A DNA stretch of 64,000 nucleotides, taken from NCBI GenBank assembly GCA_023213315.1, contig JAKCPI010011566.1, positions 108,747 to 172,746 on the forward strand, written 5' to 3'. The position numbers were made by a program, and so were the translations under genes. The DNA is from Euborellia annulipes. Its lineage: Eukaryota; Arthropoda; Insecta; Dermaptera; Anisolabididae. A model generated the notes under the pieces. It had not been told where the DNA came from, searched no databases, and worked only from the letters and a program-made list of their open reading frames with translations. Below are positions 44,690 through 56,223 of the stretch, in pieces (the first letter of the stretch is position 1; each line of letters starts with the position of its first letter).

Positions 44690-45048
44690 AAAAATAAAGA
44701 TCATCTAAAAAATAATATATTTTTGAATTTTAATCAAAATTGTTGGCGCCAATTTTGAGAAAATCGAGTATAAGTAAATTACTAGTACTTTTTGGCCGAT
44801 TTTGTTAAAAAGCTTATTTTCACCCCTCATGGGGGTGACTAATTTAAATATAAAATTTCAACCTCGCAGCTTATTTCCTTAAAATGTCCACACAAACAGA
44901 TAGACTGATACACAGATCAATTTGCGGGATCCACTTTTGGACTCAAAACATGTATTTCCATCAAAATCTTGATATCGAATTTTTGACATGATCGCAATAC
45001 TTTCTCTATATATATATAAATACTGTATATAAGTAAGAGAAAGTAAAA
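44690..45048 (-). mobile_element. ACTTTCTC-family element, left half
   Basis: Reverse copy from ATCTAAAAAATAATATATTT to AGTAAGAGAAAGTAAAAA. It is followed at once by ACAGAACACAACTTTCTCTTACC, a fragment of the opposite end. Confidence 0.65.
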
Positions 45049-45084
45049 AAGTACAGAACACAACTTTCTCTTACCTTCGGTAAA

Positions 45085-45222
45085 TTGAAGGGGGGGGGGG
45101 AAAGGAAAAGGGGGGGGGGGGGGGGGGGGGGGGTTTTTTTTCGAAAAAAAGTATTTTTTTGCAAATCTCGGAGGGGGTAATTACCCCGTTTAGCCTCCTC
45201 TCCCTTGTATCCGCCCTTGCCT
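45085..45222. mobile_element. G-rich hAT-type fragment, one end
   Basis: Long G runs (45090-45132) and the right end GTATCCGCCCTTG match the terminus of the element at 59517-59791. The left end is obscured by the homopolymer. Confidence 0.45.
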
Positions 45223-45224
45223 AT

Positions 45225-46160
45225 ATATAATACAATAATCAAACTCTGACATCTAGTTAACATTTTATCTCATTCAACACAATGTTCCACATTTTATTAA
45301 GCCTATATCCACCTTATTTGTTAATATTATTTGGATGTTTATTAATTTCTATGGATTCTTTGGCTTTTCTCTTTCTTATTTTTATTTCATTGTTTATCTG
45401 TATTACAGCCTTCCTCCACATTGTCTTTGACAAACTAAATAATTAGATATATAGATACAGAATAGATAAGAGAAAGTAATAAATTTATAAAAATTGCACA
45501 GGCCTACATTTCAGTATTTTACCAGTCGTAAGAGTCAATTTTTACTTTTTACTATTTAAAAATATAAATTTTTTTCCGATACATCCCTAATAAAGACTGT
45601 GTTTTTCAAAAATATACAAATTTTAGATATTTTTTGCCATCTCTCATTTTTATTCCTTATTCATGTTTACTTATTTATATATTCAAGAATTTATTTATTT
45701 ATTTCTCATTAACCATCATTAAATTATTTTTAATTTCCTAGTTTGCCTCATCATTTTTATTTAAAACTTGCTCTTCAATTAGTGATTATTTTTCGCGTGA
45801 TAAGTGAATCAACCGTTAGAAATACATAAAATAAAGTAAAAATTTTAATTAAATCTAAGCCTATTAGATAGAAAAAACTTTAATATAAATCATAGTTCAA
45901 AAATAAATTTTATAAAATTTAAAAAATGTTCTTTCTTATAACATAAAAACTTGTACGAATGATTTGTTTATATTTACGAGTTTAAAGTAAATAACTTATT
46001 ATCGCGTTTTTTTTTTTGATTATTATTTTTTTTATTGACATGAATAAGATGGAATCGAAAGTATATATGCTATGCAGTCGAAATTTTATTAAATAAATTA
46101 AATTATTTTAGATTTAAACTCTTAACAGCAGGCTCTAATTAAAACAGTATGGAAATAGAA
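45225..46160. other. AT-rich intergenic stretch, no feature
   Basis: Low-complexity sequence with ATTTATTTATTT runs. No repeat family recognised. Confidence 0.5.
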
Positions 46161-46164
46161 AAAA

Positions 46165-46345
46165 TTACAAACACTAAGTTATAAATTTCAATTTTTTATT
46201 AAAAATTAACTTTTTAACTCTTGATATTTCGACACTCTTGTGACATCTTCAGTTGTGAAATCACTTTTGAAGATGATATATTAGTGTCGAAATATGTATC
46301 AAGTGTTAAAAAAAGTTCATTTTTAATAAATCATTGAAACTTATG
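46165..46345. repeat. Foldback with decayed hammerhead-like cores
   Basis: Arms TTATAAATTTCAATTTTTTA...ACTCTTGATATTTCGACACT and complement. The minus arm keeps CTGAAGA (46253-46247) and GTGTCGAAA; the plus arm has TTGAAGA with AGTGTCGAAA. Same subtype as 28946. Confidence 0.6.
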
Positions 46346-46928
46346 ACTAGAGAGTGAAAAAAAAAAACACTTATTTTGCGAAAAAAAACATCGCCTAAAA
46401 AGACTAATTTTTTTAGCTAAAAAGTTTGTTTTTAACAAAAAAAAGTCGCTATAAATTATATGAATATGAGAAAGTAAATGATAAAGAGATATCTCTAAAT
46501 GAAGAGACAAGGCCAAGGTCTTAATAATTTAATTAAAACTTAAAAAAAAATATTGGAAATTTGGTAGAATGTTTCTTATGAAAATTAAAATTTAATGAAT
46601 TAAATTTTTACTGCAAGATGTTATATAAACGTATAATTTTAAAAAAAAATTCACTTTTTAAAGAGAGTCAAAAAAATAAAATAAAAAAATTGCGAAGTAA
46701 ATTTATTTAAGTAGTTCTCAAAATGTCAAAATAGGTTTAATTTTATGAGATAGGTGGAGGTATCTAATAAAATATTGCCCCGGGGGGACCAGGCAAGAGA
46801 GTAGAGCAACAACCAACAAGATAGTTTCAGTGAAGCAAAGCTAAGCACGGCGGAAAGTCGGGTGGGTGATCTCGAAAAATAGATTGTGATTGCCATCGGA
46901 ACTAATAATTTAATAAATATATATTGAA

Positions 46929-47010
46929 CTAGTCGCAAAGCCCGCCTTAAGCGGGCTCTACAACTAGCCAGGGAGCTGGGCCCCTGAACCCCCTAGTTCG
47001 TCTTCGGCGA
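46929..47010 (-). mobile_element. Helitron 3' terminus with 7-bp hairpin
   Basis: The minus strand ends GCGACTAG at 46929, followed by T. Eleven bases before the end, AGCCCGC...GCGGGCT forms a perfect 7-bp stem. GAACTAGGGGGTTCAGGGGC upstream is typical of the family. The 5' end was not located. Confidence 0.65.
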
Positions 47011-47469
47011 GCAAGTTTGTTACCAATTTAGGATATTTCTAGTTGCAATGGAAAATAAAAAAATAAAAAAATTATTTTTAAATATCTGATTTATCAATAT
47101 TAAATCGTACATTTCTTCTTTCTTGGTTTTTTATAATAACCAACTCTTACAGGGAGAGATTGCTGGATATGGTTAGGTTAGTCGCAAATGGCAAAAAGTG
47201 GTGCACTATTCTATTTGTCCTACTGGTTGCGTAGCCCCGCCCACAGCCCTAGTCCTATAGGTAATTTGATTATAATTAATTTTCCAAAATATTTAAGAGA
47301 TTCAAAAAGACAAAAATGTCTTTTTCTTCGTTGATTATTTCAAAAACTATTCAGTTTTCGAAAAAATCAAAGAACTGAAAACTTTATCTATCATAATATG
47401 ACAAAAAAATTGAAAATTTCAAAATTTTTGAAAAAACTTTTAAGGTAAAGTAGTACTTTCAGGTGATAT

Positions 47470-47725
47470 TTACTCCAAAAGTTGATAGAAATCTACAATT
47501 TTAGTGGAAGGAGAGGGCTATATACCAAATTTCATCGATCTGGCTGCTCTGATTTTTAAGCAATCGTGTTCACACACACACACGGACGGACACACACACA
47601 CACAGACATAATGCCCAAAATGGTTTTTTTGGACTCAGGGAGGTCTAAAACGTGGAGAAACATCAAAATCTCGAAGTCGAATTTTTTGACAATTTTTTTT
47701 TATTTTATACGAAAGTAAAAGTTTT
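47470..47725 (+). repeat. Distant relative of the ACTTTCTC left half with CA microsatellite
   Basis: Contains GGACTCAGGGAGGTCTAAAACGT, ATCAAAATCTCGAAGTCGAATTTTTTGAC, a (CA)n/CGGA tract (47572-47605) and a terminal TATACGAAAGTAAAAG instead of AGAGAAAGTA. The same variant end occurs near 1690-1720. Confidence 0.6.
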
Positions 47726-47739
47726 CAATTCTTATGAGG

Positions 47740-48335
47740 TTTTGTTATATTTAAGATTCTTTATTGTGTATAAAATATTCAAATGTGAGATTAAAATTTT
47801 GAAAAATAACCATAGTTTATTTCACGCAGTCAGTGGCGTCATTTCAACTTTTTCTTTGGGGGGGGGGCAAACATTTTTTTTTTGGGGGGGGGGCAAACAT
47901 TTTTTTTTCTTAAAATTTACTTACAAATGGGTACTCAAATTTGGCCAAAACATATTTAATTTAATTAATTGTTTAATTTTGTACAGTTTCTATACTCGTA
48001 GATGTATTTTGGAGTATTTTATTTAGAATAATATAAAATTTTATAAAAATCAGAGCCCTTGGGGGGGGCAAATGCACCCCCTGTCCCCCCCCCCAAATGA
48101 CGCCACTGCACTCAGTCAACATTTAAAATACACAGAGCCTATGGAAAATTTGAATCAATTGACTTTTTTTACTTTTTTTACTTATGAAATGCAAGTGATC
48201 AAATTAAGGTGCTATGGGAAACTAAATATATTTCGACACAAAAAATCTGGTGTGACAAGCACGGTGTACAACTTTCTCTTACCGAAGGGTAAGAAAAAGT
48301 TGTGTGCTGTGCGCCAGCCACACCAGATTTTTCTA
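47740..48335 (+). mobile_element. ACTTTCTC-family right half with nested hAT MITE
   Basis: Interior of the alternative type (AACCATAGTTTATTTCACGC), split by a hAT MITE at 47831-48108. It resumes at GTCAACATTTAAAA and ends with the complete hairpin AATCTGGTGTGACAAGCAC...GCCACACCAGATTTTT. Confidence 0.75.
47831..48108. mobile_element. hAT-type MITE, 278 bp, G/C-tract rich
   Basis: Ends CAGTGGCGTCATTTC / CAAATGACGCCACTG flanked by CACGCAGT and CACTCAGT (7 of 8). Internal runs of G and C produce spurious glycine- or proline-rich frames. Confidence 0.85.
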
Positions 48336-48339
48336 TTTA

Positions 48340-49460
48340 TGACCTAGTGTTTGTAATTTTTCTTATATACAAATTCATTTTATTTATTATAATTGGCAAT
48401 GTTTCAGAGACTAATTAATTGGCCCGATGAATTAGTTTATAAATAATAAGAAATAAAATAACGTCAACCTGTGTTCCCAATCGATGAATTTACCCCCTTT
48501 CTTTTGAAACTCAATATTTTTTTATAATTACGAATAAATAATAAAATTGAATTATAAATAGATAGTTTTAAAAAAATTAAAAATTTTTTTTTTATCCATA
48601 TTTTTGAATAATTTATTTCAATGTAATAAAACATATTAGATTATATATTTATGGAAAGAAAAAGGTGTTAACTTGCATAATAAACTTGTTTATTACTTAA
48701 ATATAAAAATTTGCATATATAGAGAGGTAAGTCACTCAGAAGACGATTTGTAGCTGAGTTTAATATAAATTAAGAGGAAAACAGTAGATGACTACTAATA
48801 TTGTTCAAGATTAGAATGAAAATATATTAATAAAATGCAAGAGTACACTTTAAAAAAAAGGTATGACTGTTCGCACCAAATTTTCTTGTGTCGAATATAT
48901 TTAGTTTCCCATAGCACCTTAGTTCCAAACTTGATCACTTGTATTCTAAATATACTTTTTTTTTTAAATATTAATATATTATATTAATATAGTAATTTAG
49001 GAAAATATTACTTTCACACAAATTTTATAAATTATAAGAATATTTCTTTTAATTACTCATCAAAGTTCCCATTGATTAAAGTTGATTTTAATTAGAAAAA
49101 TATCCAAATGAATCGTGTAGCTTTCTTTATTTTATTATATAATTAATGAATTTTATTAAATTATCAAAATCAATTGATTTAGTAGAATTTGAATTTAAAT
49201 AGCAATTAAAAATAATAATATGATATAATGAAAAATACACGTGTTTGATCTCCAAGGACGTAGAAAAATGTTTTTGGAATGTTTTTTTTTTTTTTTTGGA
49301 GTGAAATATATTATTTAGTTAATTACTAATGAAATTTTTAAATTTTTACCGATTTTGTCAAAAATTCCACGAATTTTTTTGTTTATATATTCATTATTTA
49401 GCCTAATTAAAGACAAATTTATGTTTTGAAAAGCCAATGTAAAATAATTTACTTTTCTTT
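48340..49460. other. AT-rich intergenic stretch with one ACTTTCTC scrap
   Basis: A fragment at about 48868-48945 (ATATTTAGTTTCCCATAGCACCTTAG, reverse) matches the alternative interior. No other feature. Confidence 0.45.
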
Positions 49461-49470
49461 ATGTTTTTAA

Positions 49471-49671
49471 CAGAGCCGGATCTATGGGTGGGGGGGGGGG
49501 GCAGTGGGGGGAATGTGCCCCGGACGGCAGATATTAGGGGGCGGCAATTAAAAAAAGATTTCCTAAAAAAAAAGGCAAAAATGATATGCATTTTGTATAT
49601 AAAATTTTAAGGAGAAGGCGGCGGCAAATTAAATTTTGCCCCCCCTAAAAAATCTCCTAGTTCCGGCCCTG
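49471..49671. mobile_element. hAT-type MITE of the CAGGGCCGGA group, 201 bp
   Basis: Ends CAGAGCCGGATC / CTAGTTCCGGCCCTG, flanked by GTTTTTAA and GTTTTTAT. Shares the GGGGGCGGCAATTAAAAAAAG and GGCAAATTAAATTTTGCC blocks with 50788 and 55111. Confidence 0.85.
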
Positions 49672-49689
49672 GTTTTTATGATGATATTA

Positions 49690-49925
49690 CAGGGGGGTGC
49701 TACACACTCTCCCCCCCTTCTTGGCTTCTATACGAAGTCTAATTTGCCATGATCCTTACAAACGCCCCCCACTCAGCTTCATATATGGATGTTGTTGTGA
49801 CTTATAAACGCGTATAATGTTTTGTAAGTCATCATCTGTTGGCAAGCTAACAATGGGCATATCGCCCAGGTCTCTGGTGCCCCAGTTCCTCCAGACACCC
49901 CTCTAAAACATCCCTTCCCGCCCTG
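49690..49925. mobile_element. Second adjacent CAGGG/CCCTG element
   Basis: Ends ACAGGGGGGTGC and CCCTTCCCGCCCTG, followed by GTTTTTAA. It is GC-richer than its surroundings and may be part of one larger element with 49471, since GTTTTTAA occurs exactly at both outer edges (49463-49470 and 49926-49933). Confidence 0.45.
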
Positions 49926-50299
49926 GTTTTTAATATTTATCTATATTATAAAATATATATAAAATCTTAAGGGTTGCCTATATTCAAGGCAGTACATCCC
50001 AAGGCATGCTTTAATTTTATCATATGTGAGTATAGTTACTAACACTACAGTTACAGTTTACTCACACTACAGTTACTTATTCACATTCAAATATAAAAAA
50101 AATTTTATTGAATTTTCAAATTAACATATAATAATAAAATGGAGTTTCCCATTGCCCTGATGTCGTCAAAGGTCGCCAAATGGTACAACCGGTATTTGGA
50201 AAAATAAAATACATACATGTATATCTTACATCATATTACCTTCAGAACAAAAAAAAAAAAAAAAAGTGCGTAAACACAAATATATTAAGACGTAACTAT

Positions 50300-50465
50300 T
50301 TTTTGGTCCAGTCTTACTTGTTTCCCCAATTTATAAGGGTATAATTGACAATATTTGCCCTGATGAAAGTCGTGATTGGCGACCGAAACGTCGGCAAATA
50401 AAAGTTAAATAAAAGATTTTTTATTTAATTTCCTGGCTGCAAAGTCCCTGCGAATCCTGAGTATA
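50300..50465 (+). repeat. Half-element with the best-preserved hammerhead-ribozyme motif
   Basis: CTGATGA (50360-50366), stem II GTCG/CGAC (50369-50372/50380-50383), GAAAC (50385-50389), GTC (50390-50392). The flanks TATTTGCC (50352-50359) and GGCAAATA (50393-50400) form a perfect 8-bp stem I. GAAACGTC leaves a 2-bp, loopless stem III. Downstream it has the family motif CCTGGCTGC. All conserved core bases are present. Confidence 0.75.
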
Positions 50466-50787
50466 AGGGTATTTTATGGCTGGTGGAATTTTTTATCACG
50501 AATTTAAGAAAATGCAGCCAAGATTTTTTTCTTTAAAAAAATATATATTTATAACATTTTAACAGCTAACTACGAAGATAGAAATACATTAGATGATATT
50601 GTACTGTCACATTAGGCAAAAAAATATATATTGTATTCGTGATAGAAGAAAGAAATAATTTTTTTGAAAAGTTTTTCTAATGTTATAGCAAAAGTCAATT
50701 TTATTTATTTATTTATTTTTCCAAATCTGTTCTACAGCTGTAAACCTTTTACAGAACAGTGAACATTGATTCAGTTGTACAAACAAG

Positions 50788-51029
50788 CAGGGCCGGAACT
50801 AGGAGATTTTTTAGGGGGGCAAAATTTAATTTGCCGCCCCCTCCTTAAAATTTTCCCTGATCTCAAAAATTTTTCTGCGAAATTTTTTTTTTTTTTCACG
50901 GAACCAAATTTTCCCGTCCGAAAAAATATTTTACCTTTTTTTTAGAGACGCAAAATTTGCCGCCCCCTGATATCTGCCGCCCGGGGCATGTGCACCCACT
51001 GCCCCCCCCCCCCCCTAGATCCGGCCCTG
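50788..51029. mobile_element. hAT-type MITE, 242 bp, exact 8-bp TSD
   Basis: Ends CAGGGCCGGAACTAGG / CTAGATCCGGCCCTG between CAAACAAG duplications (50780-50787; 51030-51037). Confidence 0.9.
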
Positions 51030-51175
51030 CAAACAAGTAACATGCACCAGGTCATGAAACAAGCTTATTTGCAGAGATCTGATCCAATGATTTAAGCGGT
51101 CTGAAGAAAAGATCTATGTGTTTATATTTGTTATTATAAAGTTCACACATTCCGTATACAGTACCAAACATGTAG

Positions 51176-51180
<5 letters not shown>

Positions 51181-51206
<26 letters not shown>
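51181..51206. repeat. (AT)n microsatellite
   Basis: Thirteen AT units. Confidence 0.9.
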
Positions 51207-51210
<4 letters not shown>

Positions 51211-51264
51211 ACAACTAATAGGTATGATTTTTCCGAAAGCAATAAAGAAAAAATATATTTCTCT

Positions 51265-51320
51265 TCTGCTTTATTTCAGACGTTTCGGAGAATAATTCGG
51301 CCTTCATCAGAACAATGTGC
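51265..51320 (-). repeat. Hammerhead-like core without long arms
   Basis: The minus strand has CTGATGA (51310-51304), a 17-base interval with at most a GG/CC stem II, then GAAACGTC (51286-51279). Adjacent flanks do not pair well, so stem I is absent locally. Confidence 0.5.
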
Positions 51321-51389
51321 TGTTTGCCTCGGGCTTAGAGAGTTAGTTTTTGCCGATAAGATGGCGTTAGGGGTCTTAAAAATTTAGCC

Positions 51390-53605
51390 AAAAAGACCAA
51401 CTATTACGAAAATTTGTCAACAGATGGCAGGATGGTAGGGTTATATTTAATATCATGTATTTGGTTGATTTTCGTTGATCTTTTAATAATGAATAGTGTA
51501 TAAATATTATTATATATTATAAGCCTATATCATTTATAACAGTAGACAAATAAATAAATACAGACTTATAAGTGATCTAATAATGCCTGCTGTTAGACTA
51601 GCCTGCCATCTTTTGCAAGAATCCTGAACAATTTGGCCGTTAATTTTTAAATAAATACGAAATTTATTTTTTACTTCGTCGCCATTTCATTTAATTACAA
51701 TATTATAGGTAGGATATTAATGATTTTTACATTTTTAGATTAAAAAAAAAATACAATTTTTATAATAGAGTATTTTTTGCATTTTCTATAAATATCAAAA
51801 AAAAAAAAAAAATTTAATTAATCGTAATTTAAAAAAAAGCATTGTAAAATGTTCACGAATTTAAATCATTACAAAAAACGCCTAAAAAAATACTTTAAAA
51901 TGACTTAGTGGTTGAGAACTAAAGATTCAATGTGCCCTCCTGAAACACCTTAACTAAATAAAACTTGTATATTAAATGCCAAAATTAAATACCTCCAAAA
52001 AGTTATTTCATAGTTTTTCTAAAAGAAATTTTTAAATGTAATAGTGCCAATTTTAAACCATGATTAAAACTTTTTTATATTAAAAAAAAAATAATAATAA
52101 TAATATAGAAAACGCATGGATGGTACATAATTTTGGCACTCAATGTACAAGTTTCGGTCAACAAGAAACAAAACAACCAGTGGCGTAGCTGCCGAGCTAT
52201 CAATAATTCGAACGTAGCTTTTATTTTTAAAGAAGAAATCAACAAAAGCAACTTGACTTTGGATCCTGGATTCCAAATTTCTACCTACACCAACAACGGA
52301 CAATAAATAAAAGAAAAGAAAAAAAAATATAGAAATGTATGCACATTAACAAACCACTTATTCACTAATTCATAGATTTCAATTAAAAGAGAGACCTTTT
52401 CGACCTCTTTTTATTTATTTTTTTGAAAAGGATAAACGATTAACACTTCTGTCAAGGCTATAAAGTACTTTTATTTTTGAGAATGTCTATTCACATATAT
52501 TTATTTTGTAAATCATTTATACAAAAAGGAGCCAAATAACAAAACATAATTATATAAGAACTCTTTAATCCATTGATACCTATTTTTTTTCTTTAAAATT
52601 TTTCCTTATTTGACCTCGCTATATATTTATTTTTTGTTTAATTATTGTGTATGAGAAATTTGTTAAAACAAAAAAAAAAATTCAAATTAAAAAAAATATT
52701 TACGAAAACTAAAAATATGAAAAGAACTTGGAGCTGCTTTTCAAGATGTTGAAATAATAAGTTTGTCAATCAGAGCAAGTGCAATTATATTATAATTAAA
52801 ATGAAGTTAATTAACTCATTTCTTTCCTCTTATCATAATTCTTTAATCTTTTAATATCAACATTATATTGATTTTAAAATTTATAGAATTGTTATTATTT
52901 TTTTGTAACATTGTATTTTAATAATATTATTGTTAAATATTAAAATTAACATGATCTGAGTTAATTACTTTTAATTATAATAGAAATTTCACTTATTCTG
53001 ATTGAGTAAATTCATTATTACAACATTCTTAAAAACCTGTTAATTTTGTATTCTTGCCAATTATTTTTTTAAGCACTTTCCATGGTCAAATTTGTTAATA
53101 ACTCTAGTATAAGGAATATAATAGGTGATGATGATGTTGGTATTAAATGCGGAAGAATAAGGAATATCGTCTCCAGATTCTTTGAAGGATACACTTGATA
53201 TGTATTAATAATTGTTTGTTGCAGCCAAGGAAGGTATCAACAAATAATCAACAAATTCTCAATAATGAAACGTTTTGTTCAGATTTATAATAAAAACATG
53301 AGTCATTTGGCCTAGGCGATTTTGTTGTTTAAATATTGTCTCCTAGGGTGAAGGTGATAGCTCTTTCGACGTAAATATGTAAATTCATGGTAAAATTCCT
53401 GAAGATGTTTTAAATAAATTTTTATTTGAAAGGTTTTCAAACAACGCAATATAAATTGAGTAAAAATATCTTTTGTGATAAAGAAAATATTTGAGCAAAG
53501 ATTTCGGCCCTCTGGACTCAAACCAGGACTTGCCGCTATAGCGACGGACGGATCTTTAGACAAGAAATTCTTAAATTAATAAAATTTTGATTTCACTATT
53601 ATAAT
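51390..53605. other. AT-rich stretch with no gene; one tRNA-like remnant
   Basis: The only structured element is a minus-strand box B-like CTGGTTTGAGTCCAG at about 53512-53528. Otherwise unique AT-rich sequence and poly(A)/(T) tracts. Confidence 0.5.
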
Positions 53606-53609
53606 TATT

Positions 53610-54174
53610 ATCATAGGCGTAGCCACGGGGGGGGGGGGGGTTTGGGGCTTCAAACCCCCCCATTGGACCCAAGCCATGACTAGATATTTAAGCTCTATAA
53701 TACAAAATACTTTTTCTCTCCATATATTTCATATATAGGGTAAGAGAAAGTAAAATATAATAATTTTCTCTAGCTTAAAAAAAAAAAAATTAAAGCCGCT
53801 TAAAATTGATTAAATCTCGCAAATGAAAAATAATAAAAATTATTATATAAATAAATTTTTTATTTTTTTTCTTAAAGGAGAATTGAGATAGGAGTCTGGT
53901 CAAGAGAAACACATAGAGGGACACCCCGGTATTTTAGGCCCATATACATAAAATTAAGAGATTTGCATTATTTTATTGCCTGATACGAGTGGATTGAAAA
54001 ATTGCGGCACTTAATTAAGAAAGGGCGGGCCCGAGTCACCTCGAGGGGGTCCAGGGGGGGGGCTAGCCATATATTTCATTAGACGCCCTATACTGCCCCA
54101 TTAGTCGGGGTGGGGGGGGGGAGAGAAATAATCCTAAACCCCCCCCTTCAAAAATTTCAGGCTACGCCTATGAT
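53610..54174. mobile_element. ATCATAGGCGTAGCC-ended element containing a Helitron 3' piece
   Basis: Perfect 15-bp terminal repeats ATCATAGGCGTAGCC. The interior has an ACTTTCTC end fragment (GGGTAAGAGAAAGTAAAATA) and TTGCATTATTTTATTGCCTG...GGGGGGGCTAG, a Helitron-type end (about 53938-54065). Paralogue of 56370-58177. Confidence 0.7.
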
Positions 54175-54175
54175 T

Positions 54176-54802
54176 GGATTCATGTCAAAAATTCGATGTC
54201 GAGATTTTGATGGATCTTCACGTTTTGAGGTCCCCTGAATCCAAAAAAGTGGTTTTCGCGACATGGTCTGTCTATGTGTGGGTGGGTGGGTGTGTGGGTG
54301 TGTGTGTGTGTGTTCAATTTTAAGCATGAAGGAATTGAGCTACGAGGTTGAAATTTTATATTTAAGTTAAACACCCCCCGGGACCGGAAAAATAAGCTTT
54401 TAATCAAAATCGGCCAAAGATTACTAGTACTTTACTGATGTACTTTTTCAGTTTTTTTCGATTTTCTCAAGATTCGCTCTAACGATTTTGATTAAAATTC
54501 AAAAATCAATTATTTTTTAGATGCTCTTTCAAATGTATATTCTCGTTTTGCTCTCATAATTGTTTGAAGCACACTTTACTCTTGTGCTTCATAGGAAAGA
54601 TAGGAGAAATGGTTGCCATGGTTACAAAATATAAATATTTTCCCATACTTATAAATTTTACATCTGAATTCATATGTTCCCTACTGCCGGGAACTAAATA
54701 CATGTCGACACAAAAAATCTGGTGTGACAAGCACAGTACACAACTTTCGATTACCGAAGGTAAGAGAAAGTTGTGTGCTGTGCGCCAGTCACACCAGATT
54801 TT
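54176..54802 (+). mobile_element. Near-complete ACTTTCTC-family element
   Basis: Starts at GGATTCATGTCAAAAATTCG (its left hairpin is displaced by the neighbouring element) and contains every consensus block in order. It ends with the full hairpin AAAAAATCTGGTGTGAC...CCGAAGGTAAGAGAAAGTTG...GTCACACCAGATTTTT. A TG microsatellite lies at 54276-54313. Confidence 0.85.
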
Positions 54803-54874
54803 TTTTTAACATTCACACTTTTTTCTCACTCACACTCCCAGACACATTCACACAGTATTTTCGGGAACTAAGGA

Positions 54875-55103
54875 CAGTGGCGGTCCCAGGACTTGGCCAA
54901 GGGGGGCCCAAATTTTTTTTTTTTATTTCATTTAAAAAAATTGAAATACACTGTAAATAAATTTTATAACATTGAATAATAAAAAACATTCTGGCAAATT
55001 TATAATTTTTTTGTTTAGTTTTAAAATATTAAATAAAACTTTTGAATTTCTGTCGGTCCAATGGACCCTCTGAGCCCCCCCCCCCCCCCTGGGACCGCTA
55101 GTG
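54875..55103. mobile_element. hAT-type MITE, 229 bp
   Basis: Ends CAGTGGCGGTCCCAGG / CTGGGACCGCTAGTG. The left flank is ACTAAGGA; the right flank, once the next insertion is removed, is ACTCAGGA (7 of 8). Confidence 0.82.
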
Positions 55104-55110
55104 ACTCAGG

Positions 55111-55294
55111 CAGGGCCGGATCTAGGGGGGCAGTGGGTGCGTGTGCCCCGGGCGGCAGATTTTAGGGGGCGGCAATTAAAGAAAGATTTACTAAAAAAAA
55201 GGTAAAATGATATGAATTTTGTATAGAAAATTTTAAGGAGAGGGCGGCAAATTAAATTTTGCCCTCCCTAAAAAATTTTCTAGTTCCGGCCCTG
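55111..55294. mobile_element. hAT-type MITE, 184 bp, exact 8-bp TSD
   Basis: Ends CAGGGCCGGATCTAGG / CTAGTTCCGGCCCTG between GACTCAGG duplications (55103-55110; 55295-55302). Its target overlaps the edge of the preceding MITE, so it is the younger insertion. Confidence 0.9.
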
Positions 55295-55391
55295 GACTCA
55301 GGACATATAAGACTTTTGACTATAACCGTTATTTGAATAAATATGTATTTGGGATCCAGACATTCTTCTTTAAGCCATTTGCTATACAAAT

Positions 55392-55710
55392 CAGGGGCGT
55401 ATATAAGGGGGGCCTAGGGCCCCCCCCCCCCCGAAATTTCCTAAATGCATATACATATATAGGAATATAGAGCCAATAATGGGTCTCGCCCCCCCCCCCC
55501 GAAATGTTTGCGCGGCCCCGTAGCGCGAAAATGTAGGCTCCACAAAAAAGGAAATGTTCCGCGAACGGCACATGAAAAAAAATTTTGGTTCCACGGATGG
55601 TGCCGCGGGCGGCAAAAAAATTTAGTGTCTCTAAAAAAAAAAAGTTTTTCGCAGAAAAATTTTTGAGATCAGCCCCCCCCCCCCGAAAAAAATTTCTATA
55701 TACGCTCCTG
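55392..55710. mobile_element. hAT-type MITE, 319 bp, exact 8-bp TSD
   Basis: Ends CAGGGGCGTATATAAGG / CTATATACGCTCCTG between ATACAAAT duplications (55384-55391; 55711-55718). It sits in a small palindrome (TAAGCCATTTG.../...CAAATGGCTTA). Confidence 0.9.
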
Positions 55711-55734
55711 ATACAAATGGCTTAAATAAAAACA

Positions 55735-55803
55735 TCGGACCCGCGACCCTTGGTATACAAGACAGGCGCGCTACGCCAGCTGCCAACTACACCAAGCCCG
55801 AGG
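55735..55803 (-). repeat. tRNA-like sequence (SINE head)
   Basis: The minus strand has GGGCTTGGTGTAGTTGGCAG (good box A), a possible anticodon stem CTTG..CCAAG and GGGTCGCGGGTCCGAT as weak box B. The 3' acceptor strand is missing, so it is not a functional tRNA gene. Confidence 0.5.
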
Positions 55804-56223
55804 GCCTTTTAATATTAAAAACGTTTGTGCTAGAATAAATACTATGTAAAGTAGGTATTTAATGCAATGATGAAAATTAAAAATACAATATATTATTTAT
55901 TAGTATAGACCAGTCTTTCGCAAACTATGAGGCTTCTTGGAGCGCCGGGAAAAGTTTCCTATTCAAAATATTATATTAGTTTTTCACTATTAGGCCTAGT
56001 CGAAAAATTAAAGTCAGGAGTTTTAATTATTTTTTATACGTATTTCAACGCTTAGTTTTTGTATTCCGAACGCTGAATAATAAATAATATATTGCAACTT
56101 AGAACATTGTGTTTTAAATTTAATTCACCCTTCTTTAACTAGAGCCAATGGTTAGCAGTTTAAATTTATTTATTGATGAATATATTGTTTTGCAGTGTAT
56201 CTTAACATTATGTAAAGACAGGA

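Noticed and set aside
47652..48026. 124-codon open frame, the longest in the window
   Set aside because: It crosses from a repeat into a hAT MITE with G homopolymers and ends within the MITE. No domain similarity is apparent.
55735..55803. Possible functional tRNA gene on the minus strand
   Set aside because: Good box A, but no complementary 3' acceptor strand and a weak T-arm.
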